Positions 19,795-31,000 of a stretch of 32,500 nt of DNA are shown here, in pieces. Position 1 is the stretch's first letter, and every line of letters starts with the position of its first letter. The stretch covers positions 3,099,273 through 3,131,772 of the forward strand of contig RPFO01000667.1 of NCBI GenBank assembly GCA_009746045.1, written 5' to 3'. Under the pieces are notes generated by a model. The model had not been told where the DNA came from, did not search any database, and worked only from the letters and a program-made list of their open reading frames with translations. The position numbers were made by a program, and so were the translations under genes. The DNA comes from Mesostigma viride. Lineage: Eukaryota > Streptophyta > Mesostigmatophyceae > Mesostigmatales > Mesostigmataceae.

Positions 19795-21297
19795 CTACTG
19801 CTGTATTCCCCTACTAAGCTGGGGCGTCTGGAGTCGCGGGGGTCGCGGGGGTCGCAGTTGCCAGGGCTTGTTGTGGCCGACATAGATGGTCGCCCCCTTC
19901 CAGTACACCGGCTTCCCCACCGCGGTTTGCCGGAGCTGGAGGTAGGTCGGCCATAGCTCCCGTCGCCGTTGTTGCTGCGCCAGGGTCAAGTCGTCGTCAA
20001 GGGTGAAGTGAGTCTTCTCGAGCCGCTTGCGGCGTCTGAGAAACGAAAGCTTGTCCCGTCCAACTGGTGAATGGAGTCTTCTCGAGCCGCTTGCGGCGTC
20101 TGAGAAACGAAAGCTTGTCCGATGGGCTCTTAAAGATGAGAAGAAGCGGGGGCGCCCCTGCCTTACCCCGCGCGCGGGGGAGGCGGTGGGCAACCAGCTT
20201 GATCTCACCAACAAGGCCCATGCGATCAAGGATTTTGCTCTCAAACGCACGTGCAAGCTTCTCGGAATTCTCACCTCCCTCCATGTCGAAGTGCTTGACG
20301 ATGACGTTAAGGCTGCGCGTGGCGAGCTCGGCCTCCTCGCAGAGGTCAAGCGTCTGCCGCTGTAGCTGTGCTGCGGTGGCGGAGGTGGTGGAGGTGGTGT
20401 GTTGCTTAAGCATGTCCGCCCAGGTCTGGGTGGGGGGGAGCATCGCCAGCCACTCAGTCACTGAGGCCAGCGGGGGCTGGCTTGGCGGCAATGGTTTTCA
20501 CCGCCTGGGCGGTGATGCCTGCGGTGTTTTGCAGGCATTTGATGGCGATGGCGTTGTCCTGGAGGCGCTGGTCGATGTCGCGGAGCTGGGCGGTGATGGA
20601 GTCAGTGGAGGGGGTGGGGGGCCGGGGGGGGGGGGGAGGCGAGGAGGGTGGCGGTGGCGCGGTGGGCCGGGATGGCGGGGAGCTCAGCAGCCAGCGTGCG
20701 GCCCACAGCTGCCACATCTGCAGCTAGGGGCCGGTCACGTGCACGTGCTGTGAGATGGCTTCTTGAAGGTGGAGGAGGAAGGTGGATTCGGTCAAGGGGG
20801 AGGGGACCCAGAGGTCATCGGCAGAGCGATGGATGGAAAAGAGAGCGGCGAGCGCTGAAGGCGAGGGCGAGACCAGCCGGGCAGGTGGTCAGGTCCGCGG
20901 TGGGAAAACCGGCCGTCAACTCCATTGCGGAGGCGCATCTTGTCGTAGAGGTGTTGGCACAGGGCCAGCAGCGAGGCGTGTGACCCGTAAAACACGAGCT
21001 CGACAGTATCTTGATGGGTGGCATGTCGACAAAGCCGGGTCTGTCGACGTCAAAGGTGGAAAATAACCTGTCGACGTCAAAGTCGCGCTCAGACCAGCTA
21101 GGTTCGGCTGGGTGGGTGCGCTTGGGCTCAGGCGATGCAGAGGGCGACGTATGAAGCCCGGAAGGGATCTGGGCGACCGCCAGTGCGCGACTAGTGTCAC
21201 CGCTGCCTGCCGGACCTGAGGGCGAAGCTGCAGACGTATTTTCAGGGCTTAGCGCAGCCGCCAGGCTGCGTTGCGTAGAGGAGCGTTTGCTCGTCAT
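19795..21297 (-). pseudogene. L1-type ORF1p of element C, nearly complete but frameshifted
   Basis: The N-terminus MTSKRSSTQRSLAAALSPEN starts at 21297. A predicted coiled coil (AQLRDIDQRLQDNAIAIKCL) lies at about 20550-20610. An RRM-like fold follows: RSLNVIVKHFDMEGGEN (RNP2-like, about 20300), then EIKLVAHRLPRARGK and PPLLLIFKSPSDKLSFL (RNP1-like, about 20110-20160). The C-terminal domain has FTLDDDLTLAQQQRRRELW, TYLQLRQTAVGKPVYW and KGATIYVGH. Domain order and motifs fit L1 ORF1p type II (Transposase_22-like). At least three frame changes are needed; one is explained by the 64-bp tandem duplication at 20010-20137. Confidence 0.75.
20010..20137 (-). repeat. 64-bp tandem duplication breaking ORF1 of element C
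   Basis: The segment beginning GAGTCTTCTCGAGCCGCTTG recurs at 20010 and 20074, 64 bp apart, with nearly 50 bp identical. Since 64 is not divisible by 3 it shifts the ORF1 frame, and the peptide DKLSFLRRRKRLEKT is encoded twice in different frames. It looks recent. Confidence 0.85.
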
Positions 21298-21442
21298 ATA
21301 TTGCGTAATAGCTTTAGAAAATTATATCAGCGTGTGCGTCTTAGAAAGACGAAGCGATTGTGGTGATGTTCACAGCCGAATTCGGTGCCCAAACGTGAAA
21401 GTTATGAGCGCCGCCGTCAGCCATGGCTACCTCGTGGCTCGT

Positions 21443-21559
21443 GTTATTCCACCCCAGCGTTATAGTACCTTCAATTAGCTCTGGCACCTTGTGGACATCA
21501 GCTTGCGCCTTAGCCGACGTCTTGAGCCCACCTCACCTTTGTAGCATAACCTATGCGTC
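21443..21559. other. Non-genic stretch
   Basis: No gene or repeat could be recognised between element C and the family X retroposon copy. Confidence 0.4.
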
Positions 21560-21790
21560 AGCCTACCTATGGTATTGCACTGGTTAGTATTGCACCCACA
21601 GTGTTGCGCCCTGGCACCATGCTGTGGAGAGAGCGCTCTGTGGCCTGCCCACTTGCGGCAGTGAGAGAAGCTAGGTACGTGCCCTCCCTCCTTCTCATTG
21701 TGTATATAGGGTTGAAGGTTCCTTTACTCTGTATTGGCACCCAAGTGACGCAGTCACGTGCTTATTAATTATTAATTAATTATTATTGTA
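21560..21790 (+). mobile_element. Family X short retroposon, longer copy
   Basis: The 3' part (21699-21790) is about 95% identical to 30830-30905: GGGTTGAAGGTTCCTTTACT, then GTATTGGCACCC, then a hairpin-forming AAGTGACGCAGTCACGTG, then CTTATTAATT and an AT-rich tail. Its upstream part (about 21560-21698) resembles the minus-strand copy at 1170-1280. The 5' limit is uncertain. No ORF is evident; it could be a SINE or the 3' end of a LINE. Confidence 0.6.
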
Positions 21791-22675
21791 GCACCCCTGC
21801 ATGGCTACCATGGAAGCGATTCGTTGCCAGCATTATTAAGTGCATGGGCATGTGCCTCAGCAGGCGAGTGATGGTACCCCCCTGGTCAGCCACCGGCCAA
21901 ATAATTTGGTTGAATTCATTACATGAACCAATTGACTTACATCGAACGCAAATCTACTTCAGTGGAAGCCGGAATCACTGAGGCGGGTGCCATGCCTATT
22001 GTTCGGCCATGCCCAGTGTCTAGCCGTTCTTTCCCAGAGAAGTATTTATCTACAGCTCAGATGCAGCAGTGTTATCAATATCTACTCTTCACTGAGTCAC
22101 CCTGTTGCCTCTAGGTGAGTCGTCGCACCATGTGTCCCTGGATCGAGTAACATCGATGCAGGCCTTCTATCTGCCAGTCAACCCCCCACATAACGAAAGA
22201 ACTCTTCAATTCATTGTTTAAGAAAAGCGAATGCGCCACGTGGGTGGCAAAAGAGCCGTTCCATGCACCATGGCAAAGGCACCATGTCAGGACCCATAAA
22301 TAACTGCCATCTGGTAGGGATCCTGAAATATGCACTGTCTGCCTCGTTCAGGTAGCTCATCGACTACGGCTGTTGTCAAGGTTCCGGGTAAGACTGCTTG
22401 GCTGCAGCAAGATAGCCGCCCTCATGCCTGCGCGACCCACATCCGAAACACCAGGAAAAGAAACAAGGGGAGGATGGTTTGTGACGATGTGTCAGATATC
22501 GTGACATGATTACATCCAACGCCTCGCTGGGGACGCAGGAGACCCAGCACGAGGCTTACTTCATACGAGCTACCGTAAGCCTGGCGAGGTACCAGGGTGA
22601 TGCAAAAAACAACGCGCTGCACCCCCACAGCACGGGCACTACCCCAGTGAGGCAACCGTATGGCATGGCCGCTAT
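21791..22675. other. Non-genic stretch
   Basis: Short open frames are present but none resembles a known family and none shows a convincing splice structure. Confidence 0.4.
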
Positions 22676-23160
22676 CAAAGAGAAAACCAGCGCAGGCCAG
22701 AAATCCGGACCATGGTAGCTCGAGCCTGCTGTTATCTTATCCGCGCTTGTCGAGTCGTTCAGGATGATGGAAATGAATGGAGGTGTATGGGCATGTATAG
22801 GCATGGCTAACGTGATGACTGACTAGCTAGACCTTTTCAGTGGTTTTCCATTTGCGGGTATTTCCTCGTAAATGGTGGGAGAGCGATCGCAGCAATGGTG
22901 CTCACCACTAGACACTCCCGGCCAGTTAGGCTCGAAACACACGCCCTGATCAAGCATGCTGTTTCCGGCCCCACCGTCTAGGTCATCTAGTCGCTCCACA
23001 CGTAAGCCAGCCATAATTTCAATGCACAAGGATACACATTTCCATCACCATTCATCTTCATCATCCTGAACGACTCGAAAACGCGGAAAAGATAACGGCA
23101 GGCTCGAGCTACCATGGTCCGGATTCTCCCGATTTCTGGCCTGCGCTGGTTGTCTCTTTG
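22676..23160. repeat. Fold-back inverted repeat, arms about 105 bp
   Basis: The left arm 22676-22780 (CAAAGAGAAAACCAGCGCAG, then CCGGACCATGGTAGCTCGAG, then GAGTCGTTCAGGATGATG) is the imperfect reverse complement of the right arm about 23050-23160 (about 85-90% by eye, with a small indel). Weaker complementarity continues inward (22801-22833 with 22977-23015). The spacer has no recognised gene. This could be a fold-back element or a source of hairpin RNA. Confidence 0.75.
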
Positions 23161-23559
23161 GTATATATGTAGCCAGAGACATGAAGCATTATGACTGGCT
23201 AACGTTCACTATACTGTATCCACCCCAAGCATGAACAACCTGTGGCGGGAGTGCAGGGTAAATCAGAGAAGCTTTCGATCAGAAAGACTTTCCCACTAGA
23301 CTGAGATGCACACGAAAGGCATGCTTATGACCAAGGGTTGCCCTGCATGAGTATCTGCACGGTCGCCAGGAATTGGCTTACACATAATTCCATCCAATCC
23401 GCTGCCAGTAAAAGCCCATAAAAACGTGCATCGACTAGACCTTTTGGCAGATCTCAGTTCCTGGAGAGTCCGCTTGCCGGAGCATGCCTGTCCATGCTTC
23501 CGGGTGTATCCTCTAGGCACCCTAGAACGCAGTGAAATGCAACCTAAACTTATGCTAAC

Positions 23560-24150
23560 CTTCTTTGGATGTACGCTGTCATCGATCCATCGGAGGTACT
23601 TGGCCGAGCCAGCGACGATTGGAACCGCGATAACCTCTGGCGTGTCGTACGGGTGGTGCTTACAAACGTATGCCGTCAGGTCCGACACCTTATCCGCCGC
23701 AGTCTTCACCATCAGCAGCAGCTCGGCATCCGATTGGACTTTGTCCTGCCACCAATATACGGACTCGATGCCAGGAATTATGTTCACGCAAGCTGCTAGC
23801 TTTTCCTGAACCAGTCCGGAAGCGAGCGACTTTCCTACTTCCTTGGAGGGAACCGTCACGTAGAGGACGAGGTAATCGGGGGACCCGGAGAACGGAGTGC
23901 TGCCCTCCGCAACCGTGGCCATAGGTCTTCTAAAACCGCCCTCGAAGCGACGGCTAACCTTGCAGTCGTTGGTTCGCAAGTTTGTTTGCAGATAAGTTCT
24001 GCCCAGAAATGGCAGATTCTTTCGTTGTAAATGGTATAATTGCTTGAGACCGCTAGAGCGCAGTGCGCAGCGTCGGGCTTCAACCAGATAACGGGAGGCG
24101 GCGGGCAGATCGCCGACAAGAGTGCAAAGCATTCGTGCCCCCCCGGGCAT
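23560..24150 (-). CDS. CUTA: CutA1 divalent-cation tolerance / periplasmic-type trimer protein, probably organelle-targeted
   Basis: Known family: CutA1 is a small, very stable trimeric protein linked to copper tolerance in bacteria and found in chloroplasts in plants; its exact role is debated. Seen: the core from about 23880 down to 23560 carries LYVTVPSKEVGKSLA, EKLAACVNIIPGIESVYWW, SDAELLLMVKT and the signature HHPYDTPEVIAVPI, ending YLRWIDDSVHPKK. It is preceded by about 90 residues rich in Arg, Ala, Ser and Leu (from ATG at 24150, MPGGARMLCTL), consistent with a transit peptide; an internal ATG at 23922 would give just the core. The frame stays open up to 24360. After HPKK the frame continues to a stop at 23296 with unfamily-like sequence; a weak donor (GTTAGC) at 23559 suggests a short last exon or a divergent tail. 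The C-terminal end is therefore unsettled. Confidence 0.88.
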
Positions 24151-25028
24151 GGACAAAATGGCAAGGTATAATTGCAAGGCGTGGAGGTAATCGACTGTGA
24201 AGCGTTCCTGCCCTTCTACGGGTAGTCTTACATCTTGACCGAGAGTCTTCACAAGGAAACGTGCCTGGGCCTCGTGCACTGCGCAAGAGAGAATCGAAAT
24301 ACAGTTTCTCGCGCCAAATACAGTACAGTACGGTAGGCTCACTACAGTTGTTACCAGCATATAGCAAGAAGCACCCTAATGCGTCCGACGCCCCTGCAAG
24401 CTCCACGAAACTCCAAACACGTGGCGCTTTATGAGCCCCAATCATCACCCTGACTGCGTCTGACAGAAGAATATCCGTGATGGGTCTCCCGTGTCTGCAG
24501 TCTGCACTTCGCGCGCAAAAAACCCGGCCTGGGGCGCGCGCGCGGGCGATGGCCTCAGGCGGCCAACGCAGGTCGCAGGCTGCCCTCCCAGCTGTGACAC
24601 ATACATATCTCTTTACCAAGAGGACCTCCAGCTGGGAAACTGTGGAACGCTGATGTGCCGGATTGATTTGATGTCCAGCGGCCATACCTGTTGCCGGAAA
24701 ACGTTTTGTTTCTAGGTGGTCCCGCCAGTGTGGAAACTTCGTGTACGGTTCTTTTCGTGTTGCCAGGAATACGTGGTGACCGTGGCAGGCAGGGCGCAGG
24801 TCGCTTGCAAAGCATTATTCCTTTTTGTAGGCGCCTGGGTTTGCTGTAGTCCGGGAAGAGTTGTGAAATTTTCTCGCAGTTTTTCGGAAACGCGCGGAGC
24901 TCCGTCACGTCATCATGCGGACCAGGAATTAGGACACAAGTGTGTCGCTTCTTTTTCCTCCGATGCTGCCTGTCGGAGATACGCAGCAGCTGAGATTCAA
25001 GTAACTGAGAATATTCTCTTTTGGAAGG
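24151..25028. promoter_or_regulatory. Shared 5' region between divergent CutA1 and SYCP2-like genes
   Basis: The two genes are transcribed away from each other, with start codons 878 bp apart (or less if CutA1 begins upstream at 24360). The stretch includes a CpG-rich GGCGCGCGCGCGGGCG run around 24533-24548. No TATA box was convincingly placed. Calling it a bidirectional promoter is an inference from geometry only. Confidence 0.4.
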
Positions 25029-28000
25029 ATGTCGGCAGTTAAAAGACAGATTCAAGCTTCACAAGCTTTGGAGGTAGGTTATTATACTGTTTTAACTATT
25101 GTTTGCAGCTGCTCCATTCCCGCTCGCATCCCTGTTATCCCGCAGGTTGTATGGCATTTTTCTCAAGCGCTCCTGTGCCCCTGCGTCCGCGCGTGCTTGC
25201 AGATTTGCTTGGCGGTCACAGACAGCCAAGCAGGGCCACACGATACCCCCCACGATGTAGAGGACTTGAAGCAATGCGTTGTCGAATACCTGGAAGCAGA
25301 TGAGGGGCTCCAGGCGGACGGTCAGGAGGACGCGCGCCAGGAGTCCTTTGCAAAGTTTCCCAGAGAAGCCGCCGTCAAACTTTGCGGTGCTCTGGAAGAA
25401 GTAGGCCTCATGTGGATGTGTGTCTCATTGGCGGCTGCGGGTTGGCCTATCAGCATCTAGATTCAGAGCAAACATGTATGGAACTAAACATTTGATTTTT
25501 CTGCTTTCTGATGTGCTGGTTCGTTGTATCATGTCACATCTAGCATCTGGCTCCCATCTCGCTCCCGCTTTTCGATACGGTGTCTGCTTGGCGTTACGGG
25601 ATATAGCATTCATCTTCCTTGCGTTCTACCCTTAGAAAGTGTGTGTGTGCACGCGCCCTACCAGACCCAGCCTGATTGCGTTGCACTCCTTCTCCCCCTC
25701 TTTAGCCCGTTTTTTAACCCGGTTACCCCTGTAACCCTCCTACGTTCATGACGCCAACAGACGCCAACATTTAGAGCCTGGTGCTTTCCCCCCCTCTCAC
25801 CCTCTGCCCCCTCCCCTTATTCTGATCGCCTCCGTGGAATATTTCTACTTGCATCCTGCTATGTTGCCCCTCCACCCCCCCACACAGGAGTGCTCCCACG
25901 CTGCCCCCGACGCGGACCACGCGCGCCGCATCGTCCAGCTGTTTCAGCTGCTGATGTCATCAGAGCCGGCCACGCGCACGCTGCTGGAGGGGGGCATCGT
26001 GGCAGCGTTTGGCAGAATCATGGATGCCGCAATGGGCCAGCCGCAGGGGCTGGGCGCCCAGGGGCCGCGAACGGCCACCCTGGTCGCGCTGCTCTCGGCG
26101 GTGGAGGACCTGGGGGAGGAGGAGCCAGGTGGGTAGCTGGGGGGGGTGCTGGGGGTTTGGCTTGGCCTTTACTGCTGGGTTGCCACGGGCTATACCTTAG
26201 TTGGATTGCTTGCGCCGAGATGATCCTCAGGGTAATTTGCTGGAACTTGTTTGATCCTTGCATGGTCCGCTCTCGCCGCGTGTTGTGGCTCGTGCGCGAT
26301 ACATGTCTGTCACGCCACGCCATGCGATTAGTTTGGCCATGCCACCTGTTACTCGCACCTAACCTTATTGCCTTTTTTTCTTAACGTGCACCTCACTGCT
26401 TGGACATCCCCCTCTGTGTCCACACCTGTGTGCCTCCATTTGGGGTGGATGCGCTGCCCTCCGCGATCTGCGGTGATGTCTCCAATGTGCGATCTGCTGT
26501 GATGTCTCCATTGTGCGATCGGCGGTGATGTCTCCAATGAGCCCCGCAGGCAAGGGCGCGTGCCGCCCCCTCGTCCCCAAGATTCTCGGCCTCATGCTCA
26601 CCGACTGCCTCCTGGCGCTCAAGAAGGCGGCCGCCAGCGCGCTGACGGTCCTGCTGACGGCGTCGCGCCCAAACCTTGATACGGCGTCGACCCTGCCGCG
26701 CACGGATTGGTGAGCCGGCCACCATGCAGGGTGCGGCGCCCAGGTTTCTTTCTGTTTGCGCTTGCGTTTCTGGGGCCATCTTTACTGCTGTTCGTCTTTA
26801 TCGCTTTTCTTCTTCAATGCACATAGCCCCATGTGGGGGTCCTTTATAATGCATCAGCTCTGGCTGAATAGGCCCCCCCTGGGTTCTCGCTGGTCTGCAT
26901 GGCCGGTGCGGGGAGGAAAGGTAAGCGTGCCGTGTGCAAGCATTAGGAGCTGTCACCTGTTGAGTGCTCCCAGGGTACCCAGTCCCTGCTGTCCAGCCTT
27001 GCCAGAGTGCGAGTGCCGATGGTGGGCCCTGGGTCGTTCAGGGGCGGCAGCAGGGCAGTGGTTGGTTATGTCCTAGGGCAAGTGTCTTACGTCGAGTAGT
27101 ATGATGGGAAATGGTGGAATATCGAACCCTTTATAAGCCCGTCAACATTAACAGAACCGTAGCTGATCACACGGCATGCTGGTACATTTTTGCATGTCGC
27201 CACTTGTTGCTGCCTGGCTCTCCCTTTCGCCGCTGTCCCCTGGCCACGGCTTGGCTGCTTGCTTCGGGCCCTTCGTACGGCTCGTGCGACTTCTTTTTCC
27301 TTCGTGGCCCGCGTGTCGCAGGCTGCGCCTGTTTGGCCAGCTCAAGTCGTGCGGCGACGCCTACCTGCAGGCCATCCTGGTGGAGCTGCTGTTCCGCCTC
27401 TTCAAGGGCGGCGCGCGTGTGCTGAGGGATGACGAGGACTTAGGGGCGATATTCGTGCGGCCGGATGTGGTGGCGCGTTTCCTCTCCTTCTTCCAGCAGA
27501 AGCGGCCCGACATGATCGAGGAAGGTGCGTGGGTAGGATGTATAGTTTATTACGTAGACGTGAGTGCATTCGTAGTACTTGTACCTGCAGTAATCAGTTT
27601 GCTTGCCTACGTGCTCTAATACAAACGGCCCGACATGATCGAGGAAGGTGCGTTAGTAACTAGCGTACAGTCTTACCTACACCAACAGCCGACCCTTTGC
27701 ATGCCAGCATGCTCTACAAGAGGCAGCCCGAGATGATGGAGGAAGGTACGTGGCTAGAGTCAGTCCTGTTATTGGTTTCGTCAGACAGCTTTTTGCCTTT
27801 TGTTGTAAAGGGGTCACGATCTCCTGACCTTTACCGTCACAGGACAGTCAGCGATGTGCACCTGCCAAATGAATGACAGAAATTGGACTGGCAATCTAGG
27901 TAACTGACAATCTAGGTATGCTGGGCTGGGCAGGTGCGGGCGGATGGGGGAATCAGCGTCCAAATTCTGCCAGGGCCCAGGGGTTTGACCCCGCGAGCTC

Positions 28001-31000
28001 ACCGCGGTGCGCAAGGGCGACACCACAACAAGTCACCCTTGGCCACTTCGGCGCATATCTTGTTTTGCAATCCAAGCAAGGTTTTGTCGGGTATGTTGTA
28101 TGTTGGGTGCCCTGCGGTATGTATGGGTGGCTTGGCGGTGCCTCAGTGATGGGAGGTTCTGCGTGCAGGCCGCTACTTGCTTGTTTCCAGCCAGTCCGCC
28201 CCCCCCCCCCCCCGTTTCCGTAGACGACTCGTGTGGCATGCACGCAAGGGACTTCACCATTCACAGACCTGAGGTTGAAAAGACATCATCATTGCTGCAA
28301 TGGTGTTTCAACAACTAGTTGGTTTCTGCGCTCCTCGTTCGCGCTGGGCTTTTTAATGAATAGTTTCGCAGAGTGTGCTCCGTCAAGCTTTTGCGTCTCC
28401 CTGGCTGGCATGGTTTGCGCTGTTTCGCGTGCTTACACCTTGATGATCCGTCCTTCACGCATCTACAACCCTGCCCATCCGCCCTGTCGTGCCCCCCCCC
28501 CCTGTTTGCCCCCCCCCGTGTCCACCGGGCTCCCCCTTGCTTCTCATGATCCTCATCCACCCTGAATCGGCTTCTTTCTTCCCAATCTCTTGCCACCATT
28601 CTTCACCTGGTGCCCTGGTGCCCTTGCATTCTTGCACCCCCGTGTGGCCGCATGCCCCAGTGCGCGAGGTGCTTCTCCTCCTCAACCGCGCGATGGGGGA
28701 CCAGCGCAGGTGGGCGCACCCGATGCACATACTTACGCGAGTGGAGGGTGAATGTGCCTGATGAATGGCGCATGCGCTTGTCCAGATGTCACCTGGCCTG
28801 TGGCACCCCTTAAATTGAATAAGCATGCGACAGCTTGCAGCTCCCGGCTGGCCTGCATGCTGAGACTCGCGCCATGCGCGGTCTGGCTGCCTGGTCCTTG
28901 TTTGCACAGTCCTTCTGCAGTCAACTGGCCCCCAGTGGCCCTAGTGCTACCCTCGGCTGGTACTCGGTTACGTATGTTATGTATGTCATGGTTTGAATGA
29001 AGGAACAGTGCTGTTGAGCTACGGTGCCTGAGCGTCTTAGTTCTGGCCCCTTGTTAGGTAGCTTGAAGGTGCCTGTGGGGAGGTGACTTCGTTACTGTGC
29101 TTTGGCTACCTGTGTTTCGGTAGCAGGATCTGCCACTGGTGCCTTGTAGCGTTACTTTTGTACCTGTGCACATCGTGGTGCCGATGCAGCTAGCAGCTCT
29201 GTGAATTACACTGTGGTGCTGTGGTTGGTTGCCTCTCTTCTGCCCATCATCGGAGATCCTTGTGACTGCGCCGCATTCTGTGCTCATGACTTGCGCTGTT
29301 GTCGTTGTCATTGCTGCTGGCGAGCATGCACCTGTGGATAAGGTGTTTTCAGGACCCTAGTACTCACCGCAGGGTGTTTTCTGGACCCTAGTACTCCCCG
29401 CTGCCTGGTTTGTCTGCACCTGGGCTCCGCACAGAATCAAGGGAAAACCGTTATACTACTGGCAGCGCAACAATCTGCATGGGTTTCACCCTTGGGTGAG
29501 CTGTCTGGGCTGTTTATGGCACCAATCATGCTCAGCTTCCTTGCTGAGCCATGAATGATGAAGCCCCTATCTGTGCGCCGCGGTTCAAGGTCCCTATTCA
29601 GCACATGGACATTTGTGCAGAGCACACGCAGTTATGTATTTCTGATTGCGCTTCTGTCCGCCAGCACCAAGCTGTCCAGCTATACCGTACGTGGCCGTTG
29701 TGTGGCGTTCGAAGTGGTTTGATGCGGGCTGTGACAGCATGCAGCGGTTAGTAGAAGACCCATAACAGCACTCTTGTTGGGAGGCACGCTGGGCATATTT
29801 CACGTAATAAGTTTCCACCCAGTCGTGAAGCCTAACGTGCCAGCTTGCTTTTGATGTCTTGTCCCTCCTTCATACTGTGTTACCTATTTTATGCCGCCTC
29901 GTTGATACCAGCTGTTTCATGCAGCCGAAGAAGAGTGTCTTGCATGTTGTTGCCATTGTTCCCCCCTCCCCCTGCTTGGCACCGCGTTCCTTCACAATCC
30001 CATCATGCAGCGTGGTGTCGGCCAAGGTGGAGCAGGTCACCGTGGGCAATGAGGGGTCCCTGCTGGAGGACGACTGGGTGGACTTTGGACGCGCCACCAT
30101 CAGCTTCTACGCCAGGGACCTTGCGGGCGGCGACGAGGACGAGGAGGGCATGGAGCGCATGTCCCTATGCGAGATACCGGTGGCCGACGTGGCCTCCCTG
30201 GCAGGTGGGCGGGGCAGTGTGCCATGTGTGGTGCGTGGGGGTGTTGGCCCCCATCTGACACCAGCTACTATTTTACATCAGCTCTTCAGGTCTATGCGTT
30301 CCTATATGTCAGGTCTATGTGCTCCTATATGTCAGGTCTATGTGTTCCTATATGTCAGGTCTATGTGTTCCTATATGTCAGGTCTATGTGTTCCTATATG
30401 TCAGGTCTATGTGCTCCTATATGTCAGGTCTATGTGTTCCTATATGTCAGGTCTATGTGTTCCTATATGGATCCTCGCCATGCTCTCATGCTGTTCGTTG
30501 GTCCGTCGTCTGGTATCGTGGGTAGGTGAACAGAAAGCACGAGTATTTTTTTGTTTTTTCTTTGTCTAGGATTGGTGCGGGCAGGCATCGCGGTAGGTCT
30601 CAGGGGCCTTCAATCCATGGTTGCACCGCTTGTCAGGCGTGGTACCCAACTGTTTGAGGGGGCCGTGCTCCGCACCTGATACGGCAGCTACCGGCATCTC
30701 GGCACCTGCCAGCTGGGATTTTGCAATCTTAGATGATCGCCAGGGACAGAATGCCAGAACGCTGGCATGCTCTTTTTTTTGTGGTCTTCTTCCTCCAGGC
30801 TGGTTTGTGGTTCCATCATGGAACCTCGTTGTGTATGTAGGGTTGAAGGTTCCTTTACTCTGTATTGGCACCCACGTGACGCAGTCACGTGCTTATTAAT
30901 TAAATAAATAAATAATTAATTAATTAATAATGGAAAATCCAACCCATTTTGGTTCCATCATAATTCCATCCTTATAACGTGTTACATGGTGATGCTCAAC

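Larger units (their letters stand above)
19347..21442 (-). mobile_element. Element C: ORF1-only L1-type retroelement, minus strand
   Basis: On the minus strand it runs from the 5' end (two ACGAGCC units near 21442, 5' UTR to 21298) through ORF1 (21297 to 19795) and a 3' UTR (19794 to 19371) to the terminal CCAACGGAGTTATGTT, followed by a pentamer-like tail (CAATT/CAAGT repeats, 19347-19370). Both ends and the 3' UTR match element B, so C appears full length at about 2.1 kb and lacks ORF2. It is the better-preserved copy. Confidence 0.75.

Noticed and set aside
14859-21442. Hidden reverse transcriptase or endonuclease gene in the retroelement cluster
   Set aside because: No open frame or recognisable block such as the YxDD or endonuclease motifs was found on either strand.
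21923-22114. Short plus-strand open frame (MNQLTYIERK start)
   Set aside because: No family similarity, repeat-poor but isolated, no splice context.
22823-23029. 68-codon minus-strand open frame in the fold-back core
   Set aside because: The peptide is not recognised and there is no splice or family support; too short to call.
29435-29495. Possible extra exon of the SYCP2-like gene with CAG and GT borders
   Set aside because: Its 61-nt length would put the next exon out of frame, and the protein alignment is continuous without it.
30167-30569. Repetitive Cys/Tyr-rich open frames (LCVPICQVYVF type)
   Set aside because: Generated by the 23-bp minisatellite; the real exon ends at 30204.
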